A DNA stretch of 64,000 nt from Punica granatum (GCF_007655135.1 NC_045130.1:5828001-5892000); one strand, 5' to 3'. Positions 1-11,989 are shown, counted from the stretch's first letter. Notes: generated by a model not told the origin, from the sequence alone. Made by a program: numbers and translations.

Positions 1-398
1 AATACAATGCCAACCAGGTTAGTTTGGGCTTGGCTTTTGATATAATTTTTTTTCTTCCTTTCAGCATACACTGGCATCTTTTCATTCTTTTGTATCGATT
101 ATCATTTGTTTCTACCTCTGTTTGAATATTTGAATTGCCGTACTTGAACTTACTCTCATGCATGGTGCATAGTAATACAGATTCAGTTCTACGGTAAGAT
201 ATCTCTTTTGGTTTAGTTATTCAAAGTTGGGAATGAAGCCAGGATCATCAAGCTTGAAGATAAATAACCGCTTTGTTTGCCTTTCAGCCCGAGGGGATAT
301 GGTATCCCCGAATCTTGAAGGCAAACAGGATGATGTCTGGTGCTTCAGAGGTACACTATATCACGTTTGAGGCCTTGGATAGTGCCACCGGCATTTGA
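1..398 (+). CDS. 3' end of a cystatin/monellin-superfamily-like gene (partial)
   Basis: This appears to be the last part of a gene that enters from the left edge. A 17-bp exon end (1-17) is followed by a GTTAGT donor at 18. A pyrimidine-rich acceptor ends in TTTCAG at 287, and an open frame of 36 codons runs from 288 to TGA at 396-398. The two pieces join in phase zero. The encoded tail contains YNANQ, then ILKANR, SG and HYITFEALD. That spacing resembles the plant cystatin/monellin superfamily, where a Tyr-Asn motif precedes a YYITFEA strand. I see no cystatin QxVxG inhibitor loop, but most of the gene lies outside the window. The stop comes soon after the ITFEA strand, so the tail is short or the splice model is incomplete. 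Family assignment is inference from a short stretch. Confidence 0.35.
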
Positions 399-1389
399 AG
401 CTGTTGTGCATCAGATGATTCCGATCCATAATTTGTATTGCCACTTCTGCATGGTCTGAGGTAAAATTCATCCGTCCAAATTTTTAACTGATTCTAGCTT
501 TGGCTGGACACTAAACAAGTTGTCGCCGTTGTACAGCGAGCAACGCATTGTTCTTTCTCCAATTTTTCTGTAGGGTCGAGGATAATTCCTTTGGAAGCCG
601 CCTCCGACCTCCCTCACCTTTTTTGTATTTTCTGAATGATGATCCATGGGTAAAAGGAGGGGGGAGTTGCTGGTTAGCTTTCTCGTTCAGTGAGAATGAA
701 GGAAATCGGAAGTTGTCATTCTCGTGAAGAAACTTTACTTTTGACTCCTTTTGAGTAAAATGTAGATATTACTACCTACTACTATATATTTGCATGTACG
801 TTTTGCCTAAATCAGTCACTCGTACGAATTCTCCTCTCTTTTTGTGTGTTTTATGAAGTTATGTGAATATTATACTTTTTAGTATTATGCCTTTTCTGTA
901 GAATTTCTTCGGGAACGATCTCATTACAATTATGTTTGATTTCATTGATTCTTCTCATTACGTGTAGGGTAGAGGGACAAATCCCAAAGATAAAAATGGT
1001 GGCCAAATGCTCTGTAAAATTGATTAAAGACCAAAGAAATCATGTGAAAACAGCATAGATAGCATTGCTATTATATAGTAAAGAAATTTAAGTGGGGTTG
1101 GTCTGTCAAAGAAACTATAGAGGCTAAGTGGGGGACAGGAACTAGTCCAAGGCCCATTTTTGCATTCGTCTTTTTCCAGCAAAAGTCAAAAGGGATTTAG
1201 TAATGTCTTTGAGAAAGCCCATGAAAGCCTCTTTCCCAACAACTTATCACTATCCTCACTTTTGGTGGTTCTTAAAATCTTCTTTATCACTATTATTATT
1301 ACGACTAAACACTCAAATGATATGTACTGTTGTTGTCTGTGTGAAGGCACAAAACGGAGCAGCTCATAATTATCTTTGTATTAAGCGGT
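399..1389. other. 3'-UTR-like and intergenic sequence
   Basis: No credible coding sequence. The first few hundred bases are probably the 3' UTR of the gene ending at 398. The rest is AT-rich, with only short chance open frames. I see no RNA gene and no repeat shared with the rest of the window. Confidence 0.5.
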
Positions 1390-1620
1390 TTCAGACTTGT
1401 GTAACACATATCAGATTCAATTTCTTCGGTTTTTTAGGACACTGGCATCGGCTTTTTGAAGAGAGAGGTCTTTTGAGTCGGGCTATTCTGTTTAATACAA
1501 AACAATTGGTATCAGAGCCAACCAACCTCCGGCTCTTTCATTTAGTCTATAATAAGAGGCCAGTGTTACTACTTTTACATACTCGTGAGCAGAAAAGATT
1601 CTATTTATAACAACCATGCA
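1390..1620 (+). repeat. LTR-retrotransposon remnant with primer-binding site
   Basis: A perfect TGGTATCAGAGC lies at 1507-1518, the standard primer-binding site complementary to the 3' end of initiator-Met tRNA. It is preceded by ...ACA then AT, exactly the spacing seen after the 5' LTR of the intact copia element at 16827. This implies that an LTR ends at about 1504 and an internal region begins at 1505. No matching second LTR or polyprotein is present nearby, so this is a truncated 5' end. The left limit of the LTR cannot be placed. Confidence 0.5.
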
Positions 1621-2114
1621 TTTCACCCGCAACTGATCTTAGTCGTAAAATTTTCGGATATATTCGACTTCCTCGCATATATATCTTGGACTTCCTATAA
1701 ATCAATGTGACGGAGTATTTTGTTTATCATTCGACCTAAAAAGTCTGCCTAGAACCTTGAAAAATAATACTTCCAAGACAAAATGTAGCTACATGGGGGC
1801 ATTGACTTTGCTTTTAAAAAGTCATATTTACTAATTATGATGATTATGAAGTTGGTGGACGAAGCTATATGGGAAAGGATGGAAAGGGAAGACGCCCACA
1901 AGAGGCAAACTGGCCGTACAAAGGGCGAGCATGCACGCTCATGCATCTTTTTAGTTTTACCACTCATTAAAGGCCCTAACTTTTTGAAAATTGCCAATCA
2001 TCCATCATCATTCCAAATTCTTCAACAATCCCTAATTAATCACATTATACATACATACAGATATATATACATTCTCCTCTCTTCCTTCTGACTCGACGAC
2101 TCTATCCCTCTCTC
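1621..2114. other. intergenic, upstream of MIR394
   Basis: AT-rich sequence without a gene. Short open frames on both strands are not conserved anywhere in the window. The last ~150 bases become CT-rich just before the TATA motif of MIR394, as is common in plant core promoters. Confidence 0.4.
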
Positions 2115-2126
2115 TTATATATTTAA
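2115..2126 (+). promoter_or_regulatory. MIR394: TATA box of MIR394
   Basis: TTATATATTTAA sits within a CT-rich stretch about 90 bp upstream of the predicted hairpin. A transcription start near 2145-2155 would be expected. MIR genes are Pol II transcribed, so a TATA box at this distance fits. Position inferred from sequence only. Confidence 0.5.
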
Positions 2127-2214
2127 GCTCGGGTCTCTGATAGATTGATCAGTTGTCTGTTACGACTAATGTACATGTCCCTCTTGTGTCATTCTCTGTC
2201 TGTGTCTCTCTGGA

Positions 2215-2375
2215 GTTTCTTAGAGGGAGTATCTCTTGCAGAGACAATTTGGCATTCTGTCCACCTCCGGCCCGAGCAGATGGCGGTCTCCTGTCCATAC
2301 CGGCCCCGGCCAAGAGAGTTTGGAGGGAGGCGGCCAGCATGCCAAACTCACTCTGCAAATTCCCCACTAAGAAAC
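2215..2375 (+). ncRNA. MIR394: MIR394 primary-microRNA hairpin
   Basis: The 20-nt sequence TTGGCATTCTGTCCACCTCC at 2249-2268 is identical to the conserved plant miR394. On the 3' arm, 2326-2345 (GGAGGCGGCCAGCATGCCAA) matches the exact reverse complement of miR394 at 17 of 20 positions, so it is the star strand. Pairing continues outward: TTGCAGAG (about 2236-2243) opposite CTCTGCAA (2352-2359), and GTTTCTTAG (2215-2223) opposite CTAAGAAAC (2367-2375). That gives a precursor of about 161 nt with the mature miRNA on the 5' arm, as in known MIR394 genes. miR394 targets the F-box gene LCR, which acts in leaf shape and shoot meristem competence; that is family knowledge and is not visible here. 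A TATA motif lies at 2115-2126. An overlapping open frame (2145-2639) crosses both arms and is not regarded as a protein gene. Confidence 0.95.
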
Positions 2376-4368
2376 TCTTCTGAAGAGTGCACCGAGGTTC
2401 CCTTCGTTAACTTCTTTGCTTGTGCAAATCGTCTCTCGAACGGAATGAATTATCATGAGGTAATTAATTTAGTCATAACATGTTTGCTCAGCTCGGTGAG
2501 CTTGGAATCCCGTATTTTGCAGCTCGATTTGGAGGATCCTCTCACAGCCTCGCTCGTGGGTGAGCTACGTTCACATATATATCTTAAATTTCATGTAGTT
2601 TTTTTCTTATTGATTGATTTCTTCTGCAGCTGTTTATAATAATATTCTGTGTGTACGACGAAGTTTTTGTTTTTTTGTTTATTTTTCTTTTTTGTGTGTG
2701 TGTTTTAATTACTTAATTGAACGAGGAAGATTAGAGCTTGCATAATTAAAAATTTTACGTAAATGTGATATACTTTTATGCTGTATATGCAATTATATAT
2801 GTTTTAATGTTGTTGAATATATACACACCTTTATATAAGTTTATGCATACATACCTTTATGAACTTTTTGGATGTATTGTGTATTTCTCAAAAAGATTTA
2901 TGAAAGTAGGAGTAACGATTCCCATGCATGCGTAAATTCAAACGAAAATTTTTCTGATCATGCGAAATTCTCATATACTATTTTTCTTCATTCATAGAAA
3001 TATGCAAGTCAACCTTATTTTCCACATAATTTAAAAATAAAAAAGAAAGAAGTATCGCAGTCCAACTCCCATGTGTTTCACATAATTAAATATTAAGCTA
3101 TAATAATGGAGAAGATAAAGGAGGAGATTTTTTTGAAATAACAGAATAGTGGATTTTTTAATTTTTTATAATATTCCTTCAAAATATGAAAGATGTTTAT
3201 AGTATATATATATATATATATATATATATTATGTAGTTTAACGTCTTTACCAAAAAATGTAATTTATGTAACCCAGAGAAATCTAATTTAACTTAGGAAA
3301 ATGACGGTGGTTATCACAAAATGATTTTTTTTAAATAACAACAACAATAATAATAACATATAAAATAAGATATATAAGATTAAGCGGTAAAGCCTCTTTG
3401 GTTTTTTTTTTCCCCCTGAGTTTTTTCTGTTTCACTTTTATATCCATGGCAATGATGTGAGACAGCAAACTTTTCACACATGCAGTCGCGTTTGACAACA
3501 TTTCTGTTAGTTGCAATTACACGTGTTTACATGCCATTGGCTCTCACGGTTCCTTGGATTCCTAGAGCGTTGACATCATCAATCTATGCCAAGCCCATGG
3601 AGTTTAGTGATTAATTTCCTCATACATGCATACATATACGTACGTACGTATGTTATATTTTTGGGTTTACATCCTAATATTCAAAAGATCAATGGGCTCT
3701 CGATTGATTCAGTCGAGTGGGGTCGGTCCATTAAGAAGTAAAGTTATCATATTATAGATTTTCTCCATTCATAAGACTCAAATTCAATACCTTAATTAAG
3801 CGTAATAAATATCGAAATACTTTTCAATCGACTTAATATTATATATATATATATATATATATGTGTTCTATTGATTAGCCAATAATTAGATGAACAGATG
3901 CATGCATGTAGGATCTGTCAGATTTTACCAGTTTCCTGGTCTTTTACGAGGAAAAGACAGAAGACACTAATGTGAATTCGTTTTGGTAATTTGGAATCTT
4001 TTTCATTTAAGTAAAATTTTGAATTCGAGTATTGTAAATAGTAAAAATTTACGAGACTCAATTAGTCTTTCGAATATCAAATGGTAAAAGAAAAAAAAGA
4101 GAGCAACAATATTATAAAAATTTCAAATGACAAGATGTAATTCAATTTATGATTATTAGTTTCCCCAATAACAAAACGAACAGATTGTTAATTAATTGAC
4201 TACAAATTGACCTCCATAAATTGATGATGGAAATGCATTATGCGTATACTTGGGAAAAACAAAGGAATGAATACAATAAAAATTGACAGACGGTCACACT
4301 TCTGCACAAAGTTTTGCATAAATTTTTGGAAATTAAGGAGAAGTGAAGTTCCGTATTGCCCGTGGGAA
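2376..4368. other. AT-rich intergenic region with TA microsatellites
   Basis: No gene seen. TA dinucleotide runs occur near 3197-3228 and 3839-3862. From about 4140 to 4368 the sequence matches the 3' flank of PER-c (about 36520-36763), so it belongs to the peroxidase duplication block and is the PER-a 3' UTR and terminator region. Confidence 0.6.
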
Positions 4369-5534
4369 TTAGTTAACAGCGCTGCAAATCCTCCTTATTT
4401 GCCCTTGTGAACCGGTAAGAGGTTCAATATCTGCCATTTTGATCATGGCGGCGGAAAAGTCGGCCTTGAACTTTGCCGGGTCCTTGCTGTACTCTGACAC
4501 AATGTTGTCTGTCGATCCACCGTTGAACAAAACCTGATCCGATGTCAAGAGCCCCTTCTTCTGCATCAGGTTTTTGAAGTAGTTGTTGTCAAATGAGTTG
4601 GGAGTCACTAGGTCGAGTGGGGCTAAGTTGGAGTCGCCCCCGCTCGCTGGGCATTTCCTCCTACGGGTGCTGGCGAACCCAGCATCGATGGTCCCATTGG
4701 CGTAGATTCGGTCGCGGAATGTGAAGCACTGTGCTTGTCCGAGTGTGTGGGCACCTATCCAAATTAGTTCATAGTTAGACCACGATCATAGAAGTTGATC
4801 TACCTAATTGGGCCTTAGCGTTTGGGTTGGGTTTGGGCTATGATTATCAACATTACAGTAGAGTCGGTCCAATAGCGTCCCTAACATATACAAATTAAAA
4901 TTCTCTACACTTAATTTAAATTTTTGGATCGGATTGGTCCATCATAAATTCAAATTTAAAATAACTTGATCTTACCTGAGAGTGCAACCATGTCCCTGGC
5001 ACTGAGTCCCTTCTTGGCAAAGGCACCGATGAGGGTCTCAAGGTCGGCGCCGAAGAAAGGAAGGTCGGTCAAAGCCTGAGACGGGTTTCCAGTGGTGGAG
5101 TCCCTCCGCCCGAGCTTGACGGTCCAAGAAGGCCCGCCGACCATGACCGAAGCATCTCGGGCTGCTACGGTTAGTATATCCGCACACGATACCACACCTG
5201 GGCATATTTTCTCTACTTGTGACTTTGCATTGTCGATGATTTCATATCCCCGAGCGGAGTTCTGGTTCGGTGCGGCTTCCCTTTCGCCTCCATCTTTCAG
5301 CAGTATTGATGCATCGCATCCCTGAACAAAGCAGTCATGGAAATGGAGGCGGATGAGAGAGGCAGCCATCCTGCGTTCCCTCGAGATGGACGTCCTGATG
5401 GCAGTTCTTATGGTGCTGAGGGCATTCGGGCATGTCTGGTCGTAGAACGTGGAAGAGAGCTGCGCATGGCATGACGTACTCATGATGATGAGAAGCATTA
5501 ATAGGATGAAATGGAAACTTCTAGTAATTGCCAT
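4369..5534 (-). CDS. class III secretory peroxidase PER-a (lignin-forming anionic type)
   Basis: Two exons: 5534-4976 and 4754-4369. The donor GTAAG is at 4975-4971 and the acceptor ends ATAG at 4755. The product is 314 residues. It oxidises phenolics such as monolignols using H2O2 and is expected in the cell wall. A hydrophobic signal peptide (residues 1-24, ending SCHA) precedes Gln25, the usual mature N-terminus. The distal haem motif RLHFHDC gives Arg62 and His66. The exon junction SG|AHT carries the proximal His189. All eight conserved cysteines are present (TCP, HDC, GCD, CPG, SCAD, QC, KCP, IC). The calcium-site region [12 protein letters not shown] is intact. The intron normally found after HDCFVQ is absent, while the one at SG|AHT is kept. 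About 15 residues differ from PER-c. A TATA box lies ~155 bp upstream of the ATG. Start chosen from the signal peptide and the conserved MAIT start in PER-c. Looks fully functional. Confidence 0.93.
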
Positions 5535-5688
5535 AGCTGATCTTGCTATGATGTGGATGTATTCGTAAACTTTGTTGAAGTTTAGGCAAATGGCTAGAGA
5601 GAGTACAAAAGCCTTGAAGACGAAGGAATAAGAAGAAGACGAAGGCTGAGGGAGTGCTGGATATGATTGAATGAGGCAAGATCTTTGT

Positions 5689-5697
5689 CTATTTATA
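5689..5697 (-). promoter_or_regulatory. TATA box of PER-a
   Basis: On the minus strand this reads TATAAATAG, about 155 bp upstream of the ATG. The same motif in the same context is present in PER-c, which supports it as the real core promoter. Transcription would start near 5660. Confidence 0.7.
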
Positions 5698-5861
5698 AGC
5701 TCAATTTCCCTGTCTGATCTTGGCTTTAATTATTTTATTTCTGGAATTTTTTCTTTTAATGCATATATACAAACGCGTAGTCAACTTATATATATATATA
5801 TATATATTACACATATATATAATGTTATATTAGCAAAAAGGGGTCAACATTGTACCACTTT

Positions 5862-5895
<34 letters not shown>

Positions 5896-8430
5896 GTCCT
5901 GTGAATGTCTAGGCTTATGATATATTTTATTTTAACAGCCCTTTTGAAAGTCAAAAGTACATACAATGAAGATATTGTTACGATCGATGGTGTCTTAAAT
6001 TTATTTTATGGGCAAACTCGTATATATTCTTTTTTCGGTGCAGAGGGGGGCTAAACGCCCGGTACAAACTCGTATATATTCTAATTCCACAAAAACATGC
6101 ATGCAGTGAAGATATTGTGAGGATCGATACTGTCTCGGATCCCTTCTGCGAAAAAGAGAGTAACAATCGTCATTAATGCCTTACGTACTAAGAGATATAC
6201 ATCAACTGATCGATGAACCGGTCAAGCAAGGACTGAGTAATCAACACTATGAATTGCAGCATTAATGACGGTACAATACAAGGAGAATTTTTTGCAAGGA
6301 TGTTTATGGAACGACCAGTAGTCATGGACAAGCACGCATTATTCTCTATTCAGTAGTTTGATTTGATCAAGGACTTAATTACTAGATCTAACAAGAAGTA
6401 TAAAGAATGTCTACTAATGACTCATAGCACTAGTCGACCCTCAGAGAATGATTGAGGTTAATTAATTTCCCATACGCTAACTTCACACAGATTGCCTCAC
6501 CTAAGAGAGAGCGACCAGTCATATAACAACGTTCGATAATTTGGATCTGGCACCCGTAAATACTAAATACCACACGTGTGTTGTAAACTAATATAGTTTA
6601 TTCACACAAATCACAATCTCTTAATTATCTTCGACATTTGACTCGAGTAAGATTTGCTAGGAATTATACTGATCACGACGTTCTGATAAAGGATAAACCA
6701 AGCAAATGTATAGCAGACGAATATTCTACACTGAACTGTTATTAGATGAAGGTCAAATTGTTTTGCCCTGAAGAAAAGTCAAAGTGTCCTTAATTATCAT
6801 TAAAACTGGCATGCATTTGCCCAAGAAACGAATTGTTCCTCTTCGGAGAAGAAGTCTCTCTTTTATGACATTTGACAAAATTAATCTAACCCGATCCGCG
6901 CACAACTTGTGGCCTAGCCATGCCTTTGCAGCTGACAGCTTTGATCCAACATTGTATCTGAAATCTTTCTTCTTCCGAGTCAACAAAATAGAAAAAGTCT
7001 TTTCTTCGGCACCTAATTTGATTAGCTCCGTCAGTATAATCGATGTCGTCTTTCATATACGGCCGCAATATAACTAACAAGCAAATTTCATTTTGTGAGA
7101 ATTTGCTAGCTAGTTGTACATGAATTTACTAAATGCTAATGAAGTATAGATTTTTTTTTTGTTAGTATAAATTTCTTGGTTTACACTTTACGTTATCATG
7201 TTTTATATTACAGGCAAAATGATTGGTCCAATATGTATCATAAATTATTATAACATAATAATTAAGGTGTCATTAGATCATTTCCCAAAAAGGGATTTAG
7301 CAGACATTTTGGCTAATTAAAAAATAATTAACTAATCTTCTTTTCCACCGAAAAAATAATTAATTAATCTTCGTGAAAGTTGCCGTCACTCATTTGCGAA
7401 TATAGTAATGGGCATATAAATATCGTACTCGTCGAGCTTGATTGCTTTGAAAGATCTGATTATGACCGACCGTGGTAAGCTAATGACTTAATAATAAGAT
7501 GACATCATTGAGATTCTGTACTGCAATTTGTATTATATAAAATTCAACCTGGGAAGACTTTATTTTGTTTTCACGCACTCTCCCAAGAAATGTCCGTCCA
7601 GTTAACATCATACAAATTGAACCCTTCGGCCTTAAGTAATTTATCAAATATACATGTATGATCCAATATTGCGGTTAAAATTATATATTGATTGCACCAT
7701 TTTATTCTGAAGTGTTGAGACATATAAAACAACTCCAAATCCCAGTTTTCACTTTTCACTGGGGATTCTAAGAGTCGATGGAAGGTCTGATTTAGCCAAT
7801 GGTTGGTGACGTTGGTATGCTACATACGTACTACGCGCTCATTGTTCGAGTGGTTTCTTTTTTTCACTCTTCTGCTGGAGTCTGCCTTGGAGGAACCCCC
7901 CAATATCTATTCCTGTAATTTTTTATTGAGCATTTATATACTTGTTTTCCATTTTGATAAAATTCTCAATACTTACCAAGAAAAAAAAAACTATATATAG
8001 AGCCTGCGGGACATTTATATATATATATATATCATAGACGAACATGTGTCGTAATTCCATGCTAAAGGAATAGTATAATCTTTGGAAAAAAAAAGAGAAG
8101 GAATAATATTAAAAAAAAAACTACTCTTGAGGAATTTCATACTGTTCAAGAATCTTCTTAGGAGGAAAGGTCCATATGGCATTTGTTTTCTGTGTGCTTG
8201 AAATTATGAATATAGAAGAATTATTCTATGGGTGGGGGGTGGGTATATCCCGAATTACAAAAATCAAATGGATATTTAATTAATCAACTAAAATAACATC
8301 CATGAATTAGCTCTAGTGGAAATTCATCAGCTTACACTTATAATTAGAACAGAAGAAGAAGGAACCGATAAATTCGACTTAATTTTCGGTGCATTTGAGT
8401 ATGTGAATAAATATTGAAAAGGAGATGTCT
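5698..8430. other. PER-a 5' flank: block shared with the other peroxidase loci
   Basis: No coding sequence. TA microsatellites lie at about 5788-5820 and 5870-5894. Much of the block has counterparts upstream of PER-b and PER-c and in the orphan block at 61811-63440. Examples are a stretch at 6780-7080 with counterparts at 39050-39320 and 62900-63170, and AAAGATCTGATTATGACCG near 7450. The right end (about 8245-8425) matches the 3' flank of PER-b (29385-29565), which marks an old tandem-repeat junction. Proximal promoter elements of PER-a must lie in the left part. Confidence 0.65.
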
Positions 8431-8539
8431 GAATTCAAATTTCGTCTTGTCGCGGTCCGCATCCGTGCGACTGATCGCACGGCTTGAAAGTGTCCACCTT
8501 CTCATGGAGATGCGTGACGAACACGCGTGAAAAGGAGTG

Positions 8540-8665
8540 GCCGCTACCTGTTTACGACCCGAAGATCGAGACCGGTGAGTTGCCCGGGTCTAGTGGTAAG
8601 GGATACACCTAGTTTGCTAAGGCATATGGTCTTGCGAAACCCGAAGTTCCGAATTCGAGGGTTTT
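8540..8665 (+). repeat. possible tRNA-derived SINE fragment
   Basis: A box-A-like GTCTAGTGGTAAGG (about 8589-8602) is followed ~55 bp later by a box-B-like GTTCCGAATTCGAG, which has an extra base compared with GGTTCGAATCC. That layout suggests an old Pol III SINE body. No target-site duplication or tail was found, and the sequence around it is also repetitive, so this is only a candidate. Confidence 0.25.
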
Positions 8666-11012
8666 GTTACGTGCATGCCAATATCCCGCACGTCCTACTG
8701 ATACTCTAGTATGTCTAGGGTTTGCCATTTTCATTCATTTACCGCTTGATTTAAATTCCGCACATCTTGCTATTTTTGACATCGTAAATTCGTCGACATG
8801 ATTGCTTCGATTTAAGGTCGAAAGAAAAGCGGATCCTCAGGTCAGGGGATCAGTCCGCCGTCCTCGCATTTCCGCTAACCAGACCGTGATGGACGGTTCA
8901 CTGTGTGAACCAGATCCGTGACTTGTGTGGTTCCGCTCGTCTCGGGGACTCGTAAACTGACTCGATTGGTTCCGACTCTCAAACTCCTCGCTTGCCGACC
9001 GGGATCGTTACATAAATAAATATACAGATAAATACCTCACAATGTATTCTCAAATAATAAATGCAAATTACAACAAATGGATCTGGTCGACTCACGTTCG
9101 ACCAATATTCCGCTCATGTTCACCGTGTAATTTGAACAACTGAAACCGAAATTAAAGTGTCGTGGGCTCATGAGAGTCAGAGATTGGGTCCGATCGACTC
9201 GACGTATTTCAAGAGGACATAACGGTTCTCGAGATAGCCATGGGACCGATCGAGCTCCCAAGTGATTATCTAACCTCGTTTCACATGTCCTAACTTGAGT
9301 CATCATCCGTATGGATACTAAACGGGTTGAGACAGTGACTGAAGGTGAGACTCCATATTGCACTTGGGTCGCGCACGCTTGGTGTGTAGGGGCATTGGAT
9401 GCCGTGATCGACAGTAAAGGGGCGTTGGACTCCGTGATCGACAGTAAAGGGGCGTTGACCCCATGTGCATCGTATTTTATTGGCACGAGCTCGGACTACA
9501 TGAAATCAGATGAAACAAATAAAAAGCAGATCAAGACAGAAGAAAATAGACAAGTTGTGTATTATCGCCGGATTTATGTGATTAACAAATTATGAACCGG
9601 GATTGCTTAACAGACAAGTTCCTACACTAAACAGACAAATTGGATGATGTATTCAATGTGGATCGGTTATGGACTGCCCTGGGAGGGTATGTTGCATTCG
9701 ACAATATTTAAAGGAATCTGACAGACATAACGTCTGTAATCAAATCTCGAATATGTGGGTCGCTTTTAAATTGTTCTGTTTGGTAATAATGTGGCTTTAA
9801 CAGGTTTTGACAGATGTGTGTTTTCGTCTAAAACTCGAAACCTAATCTTTTGCTTGACTATTTGCCTGTGTCTGATCAAGCCGAGTTTGAGATTAATTCG
9901 TCTTTCGTATTTTGACCCGTTCTAAGCACAAATTTAAGGAAACGGGGGCATGAAACACCATGAGGGTACCAGGATCTTTGCACATATCCCATGAGGGACC
10001 GAACAACCTTTCACTGGCTGTCCCTGCTCGTGCCTCTAATCCAATTCCTAAAGCGCCCGAATTTATATTAGGATAACAAAAACATACCGACAGAAAAAGG
10101 GAGGGTGTATGAATGATAATTGCACCTTGACAGGTGCCCGTCCTTTTCCTCATTCGGTATGTTTCAGTCATCCTAATGCATAGGGTGTCGGTAAATCGAG
10201 AACTGGTAATCATGCCTTTAAACTGAAAAACGTGTGTGCGTGTGACAAATCGATACCACATGACACGAATTATCGAAAGTTAGTAGCCGGTGTTGACCGA
10301 TCCCTTGGATCTACTAGGGTCGTGAAGGCCCCGAGAGAGAGCCAAGAAACCCGTTGCTACACCCGGAAGTGGTCTAAGAAGGACTCATGTGCTTCGACTT
10401 GAGTTACCTCGAATCGGGCCCAGACTCAAGTCAAAATACACGAGTACTCCCTAGATATCCACGCTACGTGTGTCATGTATCTTGGTGCTTTTAAACTGTG
10501 AGTTTTAAAATGGCATGTCCAATAGTTCTAGAACTGTCGACGTGATTACAGATTATTGACCGGTTCGTGTAATTTATTTAAAAAAAGTCGAGTGATTTAC
10601 TTAGCTAAGTGAAACATCCCGATTATCCCATATGTGGAATTATTGAGTTAATTGAAATCTTGCCGATTGCTTTAAATTTGTGGGTTTCAGGCCTTCGAGC
10701 CAGCCATTGATGGACCGTTCGATAAAAGCCTTAGTTCCCGATCGTATGGAAATCAAATCCGAGTTTTAACCAGAGTTTTCATGATTAATTTGATTCGTGC
10801 AGATTTTACTCAAAAACACATTTAAACACTCTAAAGCACATGAATATAGGCAAAAATGATCACGATAAAATTTAATTTGTCGGTTTTAAGTCCGGGTGAT
10901 TAATTAAGCCGGTTTTGGTGCGTTGAATTGGTTTTATTCATTTAAAGTCGAGTGAGCATGAAATTAATTTGTGTGGATTCATTCTTGCTTCAAACAACCG
11001 GTTTTAAGGTCA
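8666..11012. repeat. unclassified old interspersed repeat (inverted partner at 33013-34345)
   Basis: This region has no gene. Roughly 9420-10840 is the reverse complement, with moderate divergence, of 33013-34345 and of its duplicate 51888-53220. At 9400-9452 a ~30-bp unit containing CCGTGATCGACAGTAAAG is repeated twice in tandem; the partner copy has it once. The sequence is GC-richer than the peroxidase flanks and looks like noncoding retroelement sequence, but I see no primer site, terminal repeat or polyprotein that would classify it. Confidence 0.55.
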
Positions 11013-11022
11013 ATAATTAAAA

Positions 11023-11369
11023 GGGGTTTTTACCTAAAATGGCCCATGGTTTGTCCGTTTTGTCAAATCTATCTTATGTTTTTTTTTGTCAAATCTATCC
11101 CATTATTTACTTTTTGCATCAAATCTATCCCGGCGTTATCTTTTCTGTCGACATCTAATGGCCGTGCTGACGTGGCACGTGGAGAGATAGTGGGTCACAC
11201 TTGCCACGTAGGCGCCACGCCAGCACGGCCGTTAGATGTCGACAGAAAAGATAACGCCGTGATAGATTTGATGCAAAAAAGTAAACCATGTGATAGATTT
11301 GACCAAAAAAAAGAATATGATAGATTTGACAAAACGGACAAACCATGGGTCATTTTAGGTAAATACCCC
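11023..11369. mobile_element. Mutator-like MITE (foldback element) with 10-bp TSD
   Basis: A 347-bp foldback element. It starts GGGGTTTTTACCTAAAATGG and ends in the near-perfect reverse complement, CATTTTAGGTAAATACCCC. The arms extend about 140 bp each (11023-11170 against 11215-11369) and include the paired GTCGACAGAAAAGATAACG at the inner end. It is flanked by identical 10-bp direct repeats, ATAATTAAAA, at 11013-11022 and 11370-11379. Long terminal inverted repeats with a 9-11 bp target duplication are typical of Mutator-like elements. There is no transposase, so it is non-autonomous. Confidence 0.85.
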
Positions 11370-11379
11370 ATAATTAAAA

Positions 11380-11541
11380 TATTCAAATTCATGTTCGAGT
11401 CGATTTTTATCACAACATGCCGATTTTAAAATACGAGTTCATGCCTTTCGTTTTCTTTTCAACCAAGATTCAATTCATGATATCATCTGGCATGCTAGCA
11501 TCTAGTCAACTGAGTAATGAAGCCCTAAACATGACGCTAAG
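11380..11541. other. short spacer ending in the CTAAG target-site duplication
   Basis: Noncoding spacer between the MITE and the three-LTR element. Its last five bases (CTAAG, 11537-11541) recur at 13511-13515 and are the target-site duplication of that element. Confidence 0.7.
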
Positions 11542-11989
11542 TGACGTAGCGTACATGCGAGTAACCTGTCGCAGACCCGTTGATTCGCGCATGAATACCG
11601 ATACTACGACCTTCAATTCTTATTGATTCTTCGAATACCTAGGTAATTTGCATCTAACTCGAACAAATCCGAGAATTGGGCAAAGAGCACGAAAGTTCCA
11701 ATTTTTATTGATAATCCAAAAACAATTCCTTTAGCCCTAGGGCTTACAAAGCTTAAATGTGGTTTAAAAAAACCTAAATCGCACAAAAAGAAATAAACTT
11801 TCCTAAAATTGCGAAACACCCTAATTAACATAAAATTCCCTGTTTGAGACCCTAAACGATGGAATTCACATAAAATATCGAAATTTCATACCTTAGGCTA
11901 TGAGTTTTGCTCCAGATGCCGTTTCCAATGAGATAAGGTTGTCAGAACCTATTTTTTTTCAGGTACCAATTTTCCAGTTTGCCGCATCA
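11542..11989 (-). repeat. LTR A of the three-LTR element (3' LTR)
   Basis: 448 bp, TG...CA. Lowest-coordinate LTR, hence the downstream LTR in the minus orientation. Preceded on the minus strand by the purine tract next to internal segment 2. Confidence 0.85.

Noticed and set aside
1203..1610. 135-residue plus-strand frame
   Set aside because: It crosses the primer-binding site of an LTR remnant and has no recognisable domain.
2145..2639. 164-residue open frame over the MIR394 hairpin
   Set aside because: It overlaps both arms of a convincing miRNA precursor and shows no protein features.
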